DNA from: Mycolicibacterium sp. CBMA 234
GTDB taxonomy: Bacteria > Actinomycetota > Actinomycetes > Mycobacteriales > Mycobacteriaceae
Reading direction: 5' to 3'
DNA: 64,000 nt
Assembly (NCBI RefSeq): GCF_009729415.1
Contig: NZ_MPKW01000023.1
Span: 186,001-250,000 of the forward strand
Numbering within the stretch: position 1 is the first letter of the stretch; the number at the start of each line of letters is the position of its first letter. Of the stretch, positions 25,898-34,151 are shown in pieces. Position numbers and translations under genes: made by a program. The notes under the pieces are model-generated. The model had not been told where the DNA came from. It did no database searches and saw only the letters and a list, made by a program, of their open reading frames with translations.

Positions 25898-25912
25898 CTT
25901 CGCATTATTGGC
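25898..25912. promoter_or_regulatory. Candidate RamB site in the ramB/thioesterase intergenic region
   Basis: CTTCGCATTATTGGC. A close version (CTTCGCAACTTGGC) occurs at 26931-26944 in the icl promoter. Both genes are known RamB targets in mycobacteria; the shared motif is my observation and is unproven. Confidence 0.4.
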
Positions 25913-25991
25913 AAAATGGTGCTGTGGCAGGATCGGCCACGCGGGTGAATTGGGCAATCCAGCCGAAATGACCCGCTTGGGAAGGGATGTC

Positions 25992-26834
25992 ATGAGCACT
26001 GCGGAGACCGCCGAAAAGACCACCGCCACACCGACAACGGGGCTGGTCAAGGTCATGATGCCGGTCCCGGAAGGGCACCCCGACGTCTTCGATACCGGCT
26101 GGCCGCTGCGGATGGCCGATATCGACCGGACCGGGCGACTGCGGTTCGACGGCGCGTGCCGGCACATCCAAGACATCGGTCAGGACCAACTGCGCGAGAT
26201 GGGATACGAAGACGTCCACCCTGCGTGGGTCGTTCGGCGCACCGTGGTGGATTTGATCCGGCCCATCGAGGGCGGCGACATGCTGCGGCTGCGGCGCTGG
26301 TGTTCGGGCACGTCGAACCGCTGGTGCGAGATGCGGGTGCGGATCGACGGCCGCAAGGGCGGTCTGATGGAGTCCGAGGCGTTCTGGATCAACATCAACC
26401 GCGAGACCCAGGGACCCTCTCGAATCACGGACGACTTCCTGGCCGGCCTGAAGCGAACCGCGACCACCGACCGGCTGCGTTGGAAGGGCTACCTCAAGGC
26501 CGGCGACCGCGACGATGCAACCCGGATCGTCGACTACCCGGTCCGGGTCAGCGACATCGACCTGTTCGACCACATGAACAACTCCGTCTACTGGTCGGTG
26601 GTCGAGGACTACCTGCAGACCCACCGTCCCGAACTGCTGAAAGCTCCGCTGCGGGTCACCATCGAGCACGACGCCGCCGTGGCCCTGGGAGAGCGGCTGG
26701 AGATCATCACGCACGAGCATCCGGCCGGATCGACCGAAAAATTCGGCCCGGAGCTGAGTGATCGCAGTGTTACAACGCTCACATATGTCGTCGGTGACGA
26801 GGTCAAAGCCATCGCCTGCGTCTTCCCGCTGTGA
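25992..26834 (+). CDS. Acyl-ACP thioesterase family protein (Rv0466-like)
   Basis: 280 residues from the ATG at 25992, with GGAAGGG seven bases upstream. Two hot-dog domains: the first carries MADIDRTGRLRFDGACRHIQD, the second VRVSDIDLFDHMNNSVYW, where Asp, Asn and His match the FatA-type catalytic pattern. Such enzymes release fatty acids from acyl carrier protein in the cytoplasm. Position between ramB and icl is conserved with M. tuberculosis. An ATG at 25887 is in frame but lacks a ribosome site. Confidence 0.85.
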   Translation: MSTAETAEKTTATPTTGLVKVMMPVPEGHPDVFDTGWPLRMADIDRTGRLRFDGACRHIQDIGQDQLREMGYEDVHPAWVVRRTVVDLIRPIEGGDMLRLRRWCSGTSNRWCEMRVRIDGRKGGLMESEAFWININRETQGPSRITDDFLAGLKRTATTDRLRWKGYLKAGDRDDATRIVDYPVRVSDIDLFDHMNNSVYWSVVEDYLQTHRPELLKAPLRVTIEHDAAVALGERLEIITHEHPAGSTEKFGPELSDRSVTTLTYVVGDEVKAIACVFPL

Positions 26835-26848
26835 GTGCGCCGATTTAA

Positions 26849-26864
26849 CAGTACGAGCGTACTG
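26849..26864. promoter_or_regulatory. Palindrome CAGTACGAGCGTACTG, candidate operator
   Basis: Seven-base arms CAGTACG/CGTACTG around AG, 15 bases after the thioesterase stop and far upstream of icl. The form is typical of a TetR-family operator. Which regulator binds is not known. Confidence 0.45.
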
Positions 26865-26887
26865 ACCAGCGCATTTCGGTTACCAGT

Positions 26888-26899
26888 CAGTAGCTACTG
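26888..26899. promoter_or_regulatory. Perfect 12-bp palindrome CAGTAGCTACTG upstream of icl
   Basis: Complete dyad symmetry, 24 bases after the CAGTACG palindrome and sharing its CAGTA/TACTG ends. Together they make a two-site cluster in the 265-base icl upstream region. Confidence 0.4.
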
Positions 26900-26930
26900 A
26901 ACCGGTCAAGCACAACAGCAAATTAGCAAT

Positions 26931-26967
26931 CTTCGCAACTTGGCTACGAGTGTTGGCGAAAGTTGGC
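26931..26967. promoter_or_regulatory. TTGGC-type motif cluster in the icl promoter, candidate RamB sites
   Basis: CTTCGCAACTTGGC (26931-26944) is followed by GTTGGCGAAAGTTGGC (26952-26967). The second contains an inverted CTTTCGCCAA and a further TTGGC. The first copy matches the ramB promoter motif. Inference only. Confidence 0.4.
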
Positions 26968-27099
26968 ACCTGTAACCGCTGGACCTGCGGGTATGTGCTG
27001 TGTCATCGTCGTTAACAGCACACAAGCGAAGTCGCCAAAGCGTTAACAATCAGCTTGATTTTGGCGCCCACGGCGACGCGGCCTCACGAAGGAGCATCA

Positions 27100-28392
27100 A
27101 TGTCCAACGTCGGAAAGCCACGTACCGCCGCTGAGATTCAGCAGGACTGGGACACCAACCCCCGCTGGAAGGGCATCACCCGCGACTACACCGCAGCTCA
27201 GGTTGAGGAGCTGCAGGGCAGCGTCGTCGAGGAGAACACCCTCGCGCGTCGTGGCGCCGAAATCCTGTGGGACGGCGTCACCAAGGGCGACGGCTCGTAC
27301 ATCAACGCGCTGGGCGCCCTGACCGGCAACATGGCCGTTCAGCAGGTCCGCGCCGGCCTGAAGGCCATCTACCTGTCGGGTTGGCAGGTCGCCGGTGACG
27401 CGAACCTCTCCGGCCACACCTACCCGGACCAGAGCCTGTACCCGGCCAACTCGGTGCCGGCCGTCGTCCGCCGCATCAACAACGCCCTGCTGCGCGCCGA
27501 CGAGATCGCCCGCGTCGAGGGTGACAAGAGCGTCGACAACTGGCTCGTGCCGATCGTCGCCGACGGTGAGGCCGGCTTCGGTGGCGCCCTGAACGTCTAC
27601 GAACTGCAGAAGGCCATGATCGCCGCGGGTGCCGCCGGTACCCACTGGGAGGACCAGCTGGCCTCGGAGAAGAAGTGTGGCCACCTCGGTGGCAAGGTGC
27701 TGATCCCGACCCAGCAGCACATCCGCACCCTGACCTCGGCTCGCCTGGCCGCCGACGTCGCGAACACCCCCACCGTCGTCATCGCGCGTACCGACGCCGA
27801 GGCCGCCACCCTGATCACCTCGGACGTGGACGACCGCGACAAGCCGTTCGTCACCGGTGAGCGCACCGCCGAGGGCTTCTACAACATCCAGAAGGGCATC
27901 GAGCCCTGCATCGCGCGTGCCAAGGCCTACGCCCCGTACGCCGACATGATCTGGATGGAGACCGGTGTGCCGGACCTCGAGGTCGCCCGTAAGTTCGCCG
28001 AGGCCGTCAAGAGCGAGTTCCCGGACCAGCTGCTGTCCTACAACTGCAGCCCGTCGTTCAACTGGAAGCAGGCGCTGGACGACTCGACCATCGCCAAGTT
28101 CCAGAAGGAACTGGGTGCCATGGGCTTCACGTTCCAGTTCATCACCCTGGCCGGCTTCCACGCCCTCAACTACTCGATGTTCGACCTGGCCTACGGCTAC
28201 GCCCGCGAGGGCATGACCGCCTACGTCGACCTGCAGGAGCGCGAGTTCGCGGCTGAGGCTCGTGGCTACACCGCCACCAAGCACCAGCGTGAGGTCGGCG
28301 CCGGTTACTTCGACCGCATCGCCACCACCGTGGACCCGAACACCTCGACCGCGGCTCTGAAGGGCTCGACCGAAGAGGGTCAGTTCCACTAA
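27100..28392 (+). CDS. icl: Isocitrate lyase
   Basis: 430 residues. It cleaves isocitrate to glyoxylate and succinate, the first step of the glyoxylate shunt, and also serves as methylisocitrate lyase in mycobacteria. The active-site loop KKCGHLGGKV carries the catalytic cysteine (Cys193, equivalent to Cys191 of M. tuberculosis Icl1). QQDWDTNPRW and YNCSPSFNWK segments bind substrate and metal. ATG at 27100 follows GAAGGAG. The gene is monocistronic: a long upstream region with operator-like sites and two downstream hairpins. Confidence 0.97.
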   Translation: MSNVGKPRTAAEIQQDWDTNPRWKGITRDYTAAQVEELQGSVVEENTLARRGAEILWDGVTKGDGSYINALGALTGNMAVQQVRAGLKAIYLSGWQVAGDANLSGHTYPDQSLYPANSVPAVVRRINNALLRADEIARVEGDKSVDNWLVPIVADGEAGFGGALNVYELQKAMIAAGAAGTHWEDQLASEKKCGHLGGKVLIPTQQHIRTLTSARLAADVANTPTVVIARTDAEAATLITSDVDDRDKPFVTGERTAEGFYNIQKGIEPCIARAKAYAPYADMIWMETGVPDLEVARKFAEAVKSEFPDQLLSYNCSPSFNWKQALDDSTIAKFQKELGAMGFTFQFITLAGFHALNYSMFDLAYGYAREGMTAYVDLQEREFAAEARGYTATKHQREVGAGYFDRIATTVDPNTSTAALKGSTEEGQFH

Positions 28393-28405
28393 GTCGGCAA
28401 CGAAT

Positions 28406-28453
28406 GTGAGTGCTGTGTACGCATCGACTTCGATTTCCGTGCACAGCCCTCAC
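28406..28453 (+). terminator. Hairpin just after icl
   Basis: GTGAGTGCTGTG (28406-28417) pairs with CACAGCCCTCAC (28442-28453), one mismatch in 12 pairs, loop 24 bases. No T-tract. It may protect the icl mRNA 3' end or be a first weak terminator. Confidence 0.45.
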
Positions 28454-28471
28454 AGCCGCGACAGCTAGATA

Positions 28472-28508
28472 CGACAGGCCCCGCTCAGGATCTGGGCGGG
28501 GCCTGTCG
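28472..28508 (+). terminator. GC-rich terminator between icl and fadB2
   Basis: CGACAGGCCCCGC (28472-28484) and GCGGGGCCTGTCG (28496-28508) form a perfect 13-bp stem with an 11-base loop. A T-tract is missing. It separates icl from fadB2. Confidence 0.65.
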
Positions 28509-28544
28509 CATATCTTCAGAAGTAATCACGAGGAGAGGACAGCG

Positions 28545-29408
28545 GTGAGCAACGCAATCGAACGAGTTGGGGTCATCGGAGCCGGTCAGATGGGCGGCGG
28601 TATCGCCGAAGTCTGCATCAAGGCGGGCGCGCAGGTCCTGGCGTTCGAGCCGACCGAAGCGTTGACCACCGCCGGCCGGGAGCGCATCACCAAGTCGCTC
28701 GACAACGCGGTCAAGAAGGGCAAGCTGTCCGAGGCCGACCGCGACGCGGCGCTGGGACGGCTGAGCTTCACCAATGACCTGGCTGACATGGCCGACCGTC
28801 AGCTCGTCATCGAGGCCATCGTTGAAGACGTCAACGTCAAAGCCAAGGTGTTCGCTCAGCTCGACGAGGTCATCACCGACCCCGACGCCGTGCTGGCGTC
28901 GAACACGTCGTCCATCCCGATCATGCGTATCGCCGCGGCTACCAAGAACCCGAGCCGCGTGCTGGGTCTGCACTTCTTCAACCCGGTCCCCGTGCTGCCG
29001 CTGGTCGAGCTCATCTCCTCGGTGACCACCAGCGGTGAAGCGGCCGCGCGCGTCGAGGCCTTCGCCGGCGAGGTGCTGGGTAAGAAGGTCGTGCGGGCAG
29101 CGGACCGCTCGGGCTTCGTTGTGAACTTCCTGTTGGTTCCGTACCTGCTGGCGGCCATCCGGATGGCCGAGTCGGGCTTTGCCACGGTCGGGGACATTGA
29201 CACGGCAGTCGTTGCTGGTTTGTCGCATCCGATGGGTCCGCTGAAGCTCGCCGACCTGGTGGGCCTGGACACCATGAAGCTCATCGCCGACTCCATGTAC
29301 GACGAGTACAAGGAGCCGTTGTACGCCGCGCCGCCGCTGTTGCTGCGTATGGTTGAGGCCGGACAGCTTGGAAAGAAATCTGGCAAGGGTTTCTATACGT
29401 ATTCATAG
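28545..29408 (+). CDS. fadB2: 3-hydroxybutyryl-CoA dehydrogenase
   Basis: 287 residues from the GTG at 28545, with GAGGAGAGGA just ahead. NAD site VGVIGAGQMGGGIAEV at residues 8-23; SNTSSIPI and the catalytic histidine in LHFFNPVPVLPLVELI. It interconverts acetoacetyl-CoA and 3-hydroxybutyryl-CoA. Position after icl matches M. tuberculosis Rv0468, as does the length. A terminator follows immediately. Confidence 0.93.
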   Translation: MSNAIERVGVIGAGQMGGGIAEVCIKAGAQVLAFEPTEALTTAGRERITKSLDNAVKKGKLSEADRDAALGRLSFTNDLADMADRQLVIEAIVEDVNVKAKVFAQLDEVITDPDAVLASNTSSIPIMRIAAATKNPSRVLGLHFFNPVPVLPLVELISSVTTSGEAAARVEAFAGEVLGKKVVRAADRSGFVVNFLLVPYLLAAIRMAESGFATVGDIDTAVVAGLSHPMGPLKLADLVGLDTMKLIADSMYDEYKEPLYAAPPLLLRMVEAGQLGKKSGKGFYTYS

Positions 29409-29412
29409 CTTG

Positions 29413-29448
29413 TCTGCCGGTCCCGAGTTGGAGCCTGGCAGAATTTTT
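29413..29448 (+). terminator. Intrinsic terminator after fadB2
   Basis: TCTGCC (29413-29418) pairs with GGCAGA (29437-29442), followed by a run of five T (29444-29448). The stem is short but the T-tract is canonical. Confidence 0.6.
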
Positions 29449-29581
29449 CGTTAACCTGGCGTGCAGGCTGTTTTCGCTGGGCCTAATGGGCTTGCGCACG
29501 TGCGGCTATTCCAGCTGGCCCGCACAAGGCGGTAGCGCCGCCCGCCGCCGGCGGATGTAAACGCAAAGGATAGATACCGAT

Positions 29582-30457
29582 ATGTCTCAAGCCGACATCG
29601 ATTTGACCCCCCATTATGAGGAGTCGCAGTCGATCTACGACATCTCGAATGAGTTCTTCGCCCTGTGGCTCGGGCCGACCATGGGCTACACCTGCGGTTA
29701 CTACGAGCGCGAGGACATGACTCTCGAGGAGTCGCAGAACGCCAAGTTCGATCTGGCGCTGGGCAAGCTCGACCTCAAGCCGGGCATGACGCTGCTCGAC
29801 ATCGGCTGTGGCTGGGGCGGCTGCCTCGAGCGCGCCATCACCCAGTTCGACGTCAACGTCATCGGCATCACGCTGAGCAAGGAACAGTCGGAGTGGGCCC
29901 GCGCTCGGCTGGGCAAGATCGACACCAACCGCAGCGTCGAGATTCGGATGCAGGGCTGGGAAGAGTTCGACGAGCCCGTCGACCGCATCGTTTCGATCGG
30001 CGCATTCGAGGCCTTCAAGCAGGAGCGTTACCCGATCTTCTTCGAGCGGGCCTACAGCATCCTGCCGGAGAACGGCGGCCGGATGCTGCTGCACACGATC
30101 CTGGCGCACACCCAGCAGTTCTTCCGTGAAAACGGCATCAAGCTGACCATCAGCGACCTGAAGTTCATGAAGTTCATCGGCGACGTGATCTTCCCCGGCG
30201 GGCAGCTGCCCGCGGTCGAGGACATCGAGGTGCTCGCCGCCAACTCGGGCTTCACCCTGGAGCGCACCCACCTGCTGCGTCCGCACTACGCGCGCACGCT
30301 GGACATGTGGGCGACGAACCTCGCGGCCAACAAGGAAGCGGCCATCGCCATGCAGGGCCAGGACATCTACGACCGGTACATGAAGTACCTGACCGGTTGC
30401 GCGGACTTCTTCCGCCGCGGCATCACGAACATCGGCCAGTTCACGCTGGTCAAGTAG
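29582..30457 (+). CDS. umaA: Mycolic acid methyltransferase/cyclopropane synthase family, UmaA type
   Basis: 291 residues. SAM-binding LLDIGCGWGG at residues 71-80 and the family hallmarks YTCGYYEREDMTLEE and GGQLPAVEDIE. The ending TGCADFFRRGITNIGQFTLVK-like tail matches UmaA more closely than CmaA or PcaA. Members modify double bonds of meromycolic chains with a methyl or cyclopropane group from SAM. Order icl-fadB2-umaA agrees with M. tuberculosis. pcaA, its divergent neighbour there, is absent here and its place is taken by a PPK2 gene. Confidence 0.85.
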   Translation: MSQADIDLTPHYEESQSIYDISNEFFALWLGPTMGYTCGYYEREDMTLEESQNAKFDLALGKLDLKPGMTLLDIGCGWGGCLERAITQFDVNVIGITLSKEQSEWARARLGKIDTNRSVEIRMQGWEEFDEPVDRIVSIGAFEAFKQERYPIFFERAYSILPENGGRMLLHTILAHTQQFFRENGIKLTISDLKFMKFIGDVIFPGGQLPAVEDIEVLAANSGFTLERTHLLRPHYARTLDMWATNLAANKEAAIAMQGQDIYDRYMKYLTGCADFFRRGITNIGQFTLVK

Positions 30458-30462
30458 TTTTC

Positions 30463-30501
30463 AAGAAAGCCGCCCCCGACGTTGTCGGGGGCGGCTTTCT
30501 T
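30463..30501. terminator. Strong bidirectional terminator between umaA and PPK2
   Basis: A perfect 18-bp stem: AAGAAAGCCGCCCCCGAC (30463-30480), loop GTT, complement at 30484-30501. A/T-rich ends give T-runs on both strands, serving both convergent genes. Confidence 0.9.
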
Positions 30502-30518
30502 TTGTCTCGAGATGAGGA

Positions 30519-31379
30519 TCAGGCCGACTCCAGCCGCTTCTTCTCCGCCTCGACATCGAAATCAGCTGCGGGCCAAGATAATTCGAGACCCTCGAGGGCT
30601 TCGATCAACAGCTCGGTGATGGCCAGCCGCGAGTACCACTTCCGGTTGCAGGGCACGACGTGCCACGGTGCGTAGTCGGTCGAGGTGCGGTCGAGCATCG
30701 CCTGGTACGCCTCCTGATACTTGGGCCACAGCAGCCGCTCGTCGATGTCGGCGGGGTTGTACTTCCAGTACTTGTCGGGCCGGTCGAGGCGTTCGGCGAG
30801 CCGCTTCTTCTGTTCGTCGAGCGAGACGAACATCGCCACCTTGATGATCGTGGTCCCGGCGTCGACCAGCGCGCGCTCGAATGCGTTGATCTCGTCGTAC
30901 CGGCCCTCCCACTCCGACGGAGGCACCAGGTCGTGGACCCGCACGATCAGCACGTCCTCGTAGTGCGAGCGGTCGAAGACGCCGATGTGCCCGGCCGGTG
31001 GCACCGCCTTCTGAATTCGCCACAGGTAGTGGTGGGACAGCTCTTCCGGAGTCGGCTTGCCGAAGGCGGAGTACCAAATGCCTTGCGGATTGCCAGCTCC
31101 CACAACATGTTTGACGATCCCGCCCTTGCCGGCGGTATCCATACCCTGCAGCACCAGCAGCACGGATCGTCGGTCACCCGACCGGCTGGAGGCGTACAGC
31201 ATCTCCTGCAGCTCGGCGAACCGCTCGTTGCGTTCGGTTTGCAGATCGGGGGCGTCGGCCTTGGTGCCGCGGAACCCGGGGGTGGCATCGGGGTCGATGT
31301 CGACAACCCGGTGGCCGGGTTTGAACTCCAGGTGCTTATGCGGTTCGTGGGTCCACAGCGACGGGAGATCGGAGGTCAC
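30519..31379 (-). CDS. PPK2-family polyphosphate:nucleotide phosphotransferase
   Basis: 286 residues from a GTG at 31379, five bases after the TetR stop. Walker A QGMDTAGKGG (residues 78-87) and Walker B region VFDRSHYEDVL (134-144). The long N-terminal extension and the FGKPTPEELSHHYLWR segment match the PPK2 subgroup annotated as polyphosphate-driven nucleotide phosphotransferases (class III-like). It therefore differs from the PPK2 at 13224. Co-transcription with the TetR gene suggests that regulator controls it. Confidence 0.88.
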   Translation of the reverse strand: MTSDLPSLWTHEPHKHLEFKPGHRVVDIDPDATPGFRGTKADAPDLQTERNERFAELQEMLYASSRSGDRRSVLLVLQGMDTAGKGGIVKHVVGAGNPQGIWYSAFGKPTPEELSHHYLWRIQKAVPPAGHIGVFDRSHYEDVLIVRVHDLVPPSEWEGRYDEINAFERALVDAGTTIIKVAMFVSLDEQKKRLAERLDRPDKYWKYNPADIDERLLWPKYQEAYQAMLDRTSTDYAPWHVVPCNRKWYSRLAITELLIEALEGLELSWPAADFDVEAEKKRLESA

Positions 31380-31384
31380 ACAGA

Positions 31385-32089
31385 TCAGTCAAGCAGATGC
31401 TTGGGCGGAGCCGGGGAAGGATGCGGTTGCGAATTGAACACCTCAAGGGACCCGCCGACTTCGACGACGCCGCGCAGCGCGCTCCAGGACAGCATGGTCA
31501 GGTAGTCGATAAGTTGCTCTGCCGGCATCCGGGGATTCGACATCCATGAGTGGGTGGCCAGCTGCACACCGCCGACGGTGTGGAACGCGAAGGCGTCGAC
31601 GCCGGCGGTGTCCAGGCCGGCGTGCGCCATTCGTCGGCGCAGGACGACGGCAAGCATGCGCGCGATGATCTGTTCCGAGTCGGCGATGGCCTTGCTCTTG
31701 CTGGCCGAGCTGTTGGCGAAGACGAATGGATAGATCTCCGGTTCGGCGGCGACGGTGTCGACGTACACCCGGATGATCTCGCGGGTGAGTTCGAAGCCGT
31801 CCAGATTCGACGACAGCGCCGATGCCATGTTGGGGATCAGGGTGGTCTGCGCGAAGCGCATCATGACTGCGGTGGTCAGGTCGTTCTTGTCGACGAAGTA
31901 GCGGTACAGCACGGTTTTGGACACGCCGATCTCGGCCGCGATCTCATCCATGCTGACGTTGCTGCCCTGGCGGCGGACGGCTTCGAGAGTGCCGTCGACC
32001 AGCTCGTTGCGCCGGTCGACCTTATGTTGATGCCAGCGTCGTTTACGCCCGTCGGCTTTCGCCGCCGAGGGTCCGTTCTGCTGTGCCAC
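31385..32089 (-). CDS. TetR-family regulator (Rv0472c-like)
   Basis: 234 residues. Helix-turn-helix at residues 25-70 (ELVDGTLEAVRRQGSNVSMDE, then GVSKTVLYRYFVDKNDL). The C-terminal ligand domain is of the type often linked to lipid effectors. The gene sits first in an operon with PPK2 and divergent from the DUF445 gene. The 70 bases between contain a tandem 23-bp duplication that may hold its operators. The ligand is unknown. Confidence 0.88.
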   Translation of the reverse strand: MAQQNGPSAAKADGRKRRWHQHKVDRRNELVDGTLEAVRRQGSNVSMDEIAAEIGVSKTVLYRYFVDKNDLTTAVMMRFAQTTLIPNMASALSSNLDGFELTREIIRVYVDTVAAEPEIYPFVFANSSASKSKAIADSEQIIARMLAVVLRRRMAHAGLDTAGVDAFAFHTVGGVQLATHSWMSNPRMPAEQLIDYLTMLSWSALRGVVEVGGSLEVFNSQPHPSPAPPKHLLD

Positions 32090-32125
32090 TTTTTCGCCGT
32101 GTGTCCATTCCGCTAGGTCTGCTTA

Positions 32126-32171
32126 ATAGTACGGGGCAAGGACGACGCATAGTACGGGGCAAGGATGACGC
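32126..32171. repeat. Tandem duplication of a 23-bp promoter segment
   Basis: Units 32126-32148 and 32149-32171 differ at one base (C or T at unit position 18). Each contains AGTACGGGGCAAGG; on the minus strand each gives TACTAT, a good -10 hexamer for the TetR gene. The second unit covers the ATG at 32165. Confidence 0.85.
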
Positions 32172-32191
32172 TCATAAAGGATGATGGAGGC

Positions 32192-33553
32192 GTGGCACAC
32201 CGACCCAGGCCGGGAACTGAACCTCACCCGAGGCATCAGGGACCCCCCGAACCGCATGTCAGTCTCGCGGAGTCGATCGCCGGCGCCGACCAGACTGCCG
32301 ACGACGAGCGGCGTCGTAATCTGCGCCGGATGAAGGCGGTCGCGCTGAGCTTTCTGCTCGGCGCGACAGTGCTGTTTGCGGTGTGTACCTGGTTGCAGGC
32401 CCGGGGCGGCGCCTACAGCTGGACCGGCCCGTGGGTGGGATATGTGCGGGCCGCTGCTGAGGCCGGCATGGTCGGCGCGCTGGCCGACTGGTTTGCCGTG
32501 ACGGCGCTGTTCCGACATCCGCTGGGCATCCCGATCCCGCACACTGCGATCATTCCGCGCAAGAAAGACCAGCTCGGCGAGGGTCTCGGCACCTTCGTGC
32601 GCCAGAACTTCATGTCGCAGGAAGTGATCGAGACCAAGCTGCGCGACGCCCAGGTGGCCAGCCGGCTGGGCAAGTGGCTGTCGGAGCCCGTCCATGCGGC
32701 GCGGGTGGCCGCCGAGGCGTCGACAGTGCTTCGGGTGCTGGTAGAGCTGCTGCGCGACGAGGATGTGCAGCACGTGCTGGACCGGATGATCGTCAAGCGG
32801 ATCGCCGAGCCGCAGTGGGGCCCGCCCATCGGTCGGGTGCTGGAGAGCATGTTGGCCGAGCGGCGACAGGAGGCGCTGCTGCAGCTGTTGGCGGACCGGG
32901 CATTCCAGTGGTCGCTCAATGCCGGCGAGATCATCGAGCGGGTCATCGAGCGGGACTCGCCGACCTGGTCACCGCGCTGGGTGGATCACCTGGTCGGCGA
33001 CCGTATTCACCGCGAGCTGATGGACTTCACCGACAAAGTGCGGCGTAACCCCGAGCACGAACTGCGCATGTCGGCCACCAAGTTCCTGTTCGACTTCGCC
33101 GACGACCTGCAGAACGACGAAGACACCATCGCCCGGGCCGAACGGATCAAGGAACAAATCCTCGCGCGCGACGAGGTGACGCGGGCAGCCGAGACAGCCT
33201 GGAGCGCTGCCAAGCGAATCATCCTCGAATCCGTCGACGACCCGTCATCGGTGCTGCGCACCCGAATCGCCGATTCGGTGGTGCGGATCGGGGAGTCTCT
33301 GCGCGACGACGCGGACCTGCGCGACAAGGTCGACGACTGGCTCGTCAGGGGCGCAAAACACCTTGTTGCGCAATATGGGACGGAGATCACAGCGATCATC
33401 ACGGAGACCATCGAGCGCTGGGACGCTGACGAAGCGAGCCGGCGAATCGAGCTCCACGTGGGCCGTGACCTGCAGTTTATCCGGATCAACGGCACGGTCG
33501 TCGGATCGTTGGCCGGCCTGGTCATCTACACGATCGCGGAGCTTTTCGTCTGA
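32192..33553 (+). CDS. DUF445 membrane-associated protein (Rv0473-like)
   Basis: 453 residues from the GTG at 32192; an in-frame ATG at 32165 would add nine residues but lies inside the tandem repeat. One helix near the N-terminus (about 48-66 in the short form), then the DUF445 signature GALADWFAVTALFRHPLGIPIPHTAIIP. Long helical regions and a final hydrophobic segment (GSLAGLVIYTIAELFV) follow. The family is widespread and uncharacterised. It is divergent from the TetR gene as in M. tuberculosis. Confidence 0.8.
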   Translation: MAHRPRPGTEPHPRHQGPPEPHVSLAESIAGADQTADDERRRNLRRMKAVALSFLLGATVLFAVCTWLQARGGAYSWTGPWVGYVRAAAEAGMVGALADWFAVTALFRHPLGIPIPHTAIIPRKKDQLGEGLGTFVRQNFMSQEVIETKLRDAQVASRLGKWLSEPVHAARVAAEASTVLRVLVELLRDEDVQHVLDRMIVKRIAEPQWGPPIGRVLESMLAERRQEALLQLLADRAFQWSLNAGEIIERVIERDSPTWSPRWVDHLVGDRIHRELMDFTDKVRRNPEHELRMSATKFLFDFADDLQNDEDTIARAERIKEQILARDEVTRAAETAWSAAKRIILESVDDPSSVLRTRIADSVVRIGESLRDDADLRDKVDDWLVRGAKHLVAQYGTEITAIITETIERWDADEASRRIELHVGRDLQFIRINGTVVGSLAGLVIYTIAELFV

Positions 33554-33559
33554 TTGTGC

Positions 33560-33575
33560 TAGCGAGCGCTTGCTA
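33560..33575. promoter_or_regulatory. Imperfect palindrome upstream of the XRE gene
   Basis: TAGCGAGCGCTTGCTA is symmetric at 14 of 16 positions, about 90 bases before the XRE start. A related TTGC/TAGC arrangement continues to 33592. A possible autoregulatory operator. Confidence 0.35.
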
Positions 33576-33662
33576 CCGCTTGCAATAGTTAGCACCCCCC
33601 CTTACCGTTTGTTTGGTACGGAACGCTCAACCAAAAGCGTCCGACGAAGTTAGGGGAAAGAC

Positions 33663-34118
33663 ATGGCGCAGGACGCAGATATCGCCGCCGTCATGTCGAA
33701 TGCCGCGCAGGACATCGGCAGCTTTATCCGTACTCAGCGGGAGGCCGCGCAGGTCTCGGTCCGGCAGCTTGCCGAGAAGGCCGGCGTCAGCAATCCCTAT
33801 CTGAGCCAGATCGAACGTGGGCTGCGCAAGCCGTCGGCCGATGTGCTGAACCAGATCGCCAAGGCACTTCGCGTTTCCGCCGAGGTGTTGTACGTGCGGG
33901 CCGGAATTCTCGAGCCCAGCGCGGCCGGCGAGGTGCGCGACGCCATCATCGCCGACCTCTCCATCACCGAGCGGCAGAAGCAAGTGCTGCTCGATATTTA
34001 CACATCCTTCCGGCAGCAAAACGATGCCGAGTCCAAACCGCTTCCTGACCAGCCTGAATTGGAAGCCGCAAGTGAGGAGCAGACAACGACGACTGACACT
34101 CACCAAGTAGCGAACTGA
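33663..34118 (+). CDS. XRE-family regulator upstream of hbhA (Rv0474-like)
   Basis: 151 residues from the ATG at 33663, with AGGGGAAAG ahead. Helix-turn-helix at residues 20-75: FIRTQREAAQVSVRQLAEKA, then SNPYLSQIERGLRKPSADVL. The C-terminal part is acidic and disordered (EEQTTTTDTH). In M. tuberculosis the corresponding gene is co-transcribed with or adjacent to hbhA. The gap to hbhA here is 33 bases with a ribosome site, so an operon is likely. Confidence 0.88.
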   Translation: MAQDADIAAVMSNAAQDIGSFIRTQREAAQVSVRQLAEKAGVSNPYLSQIERGLRKPSADVLNQIAKALRVSAEVLYVRAGILEPSAAGEVRDAIIADLSITERQKQVLLDIYTSFRQQNDAESKPLPDQPELEAASEEQTTTTDTHQVAN

Positions 34119-34151
34119 CCAACGCAGTAACCGAGAAAGGAAACAACGAAC

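Noticed and set aside
25887..25991. Longer thioesterase starting at the ATG at 25887
   Set aside because: No ribosome site, the extra residues are unlike the family, and the region holds the ramB promoter; the ATG at 25992 has a good Shine-Dalgarno sequence.
27097..28389. 430-codon minus-strand frame opposite isocitrate lyase
   Set aside because: Shadow of icl caused by strong third-position GC bias; composition is Gly/Val/Asp noise without motifs.
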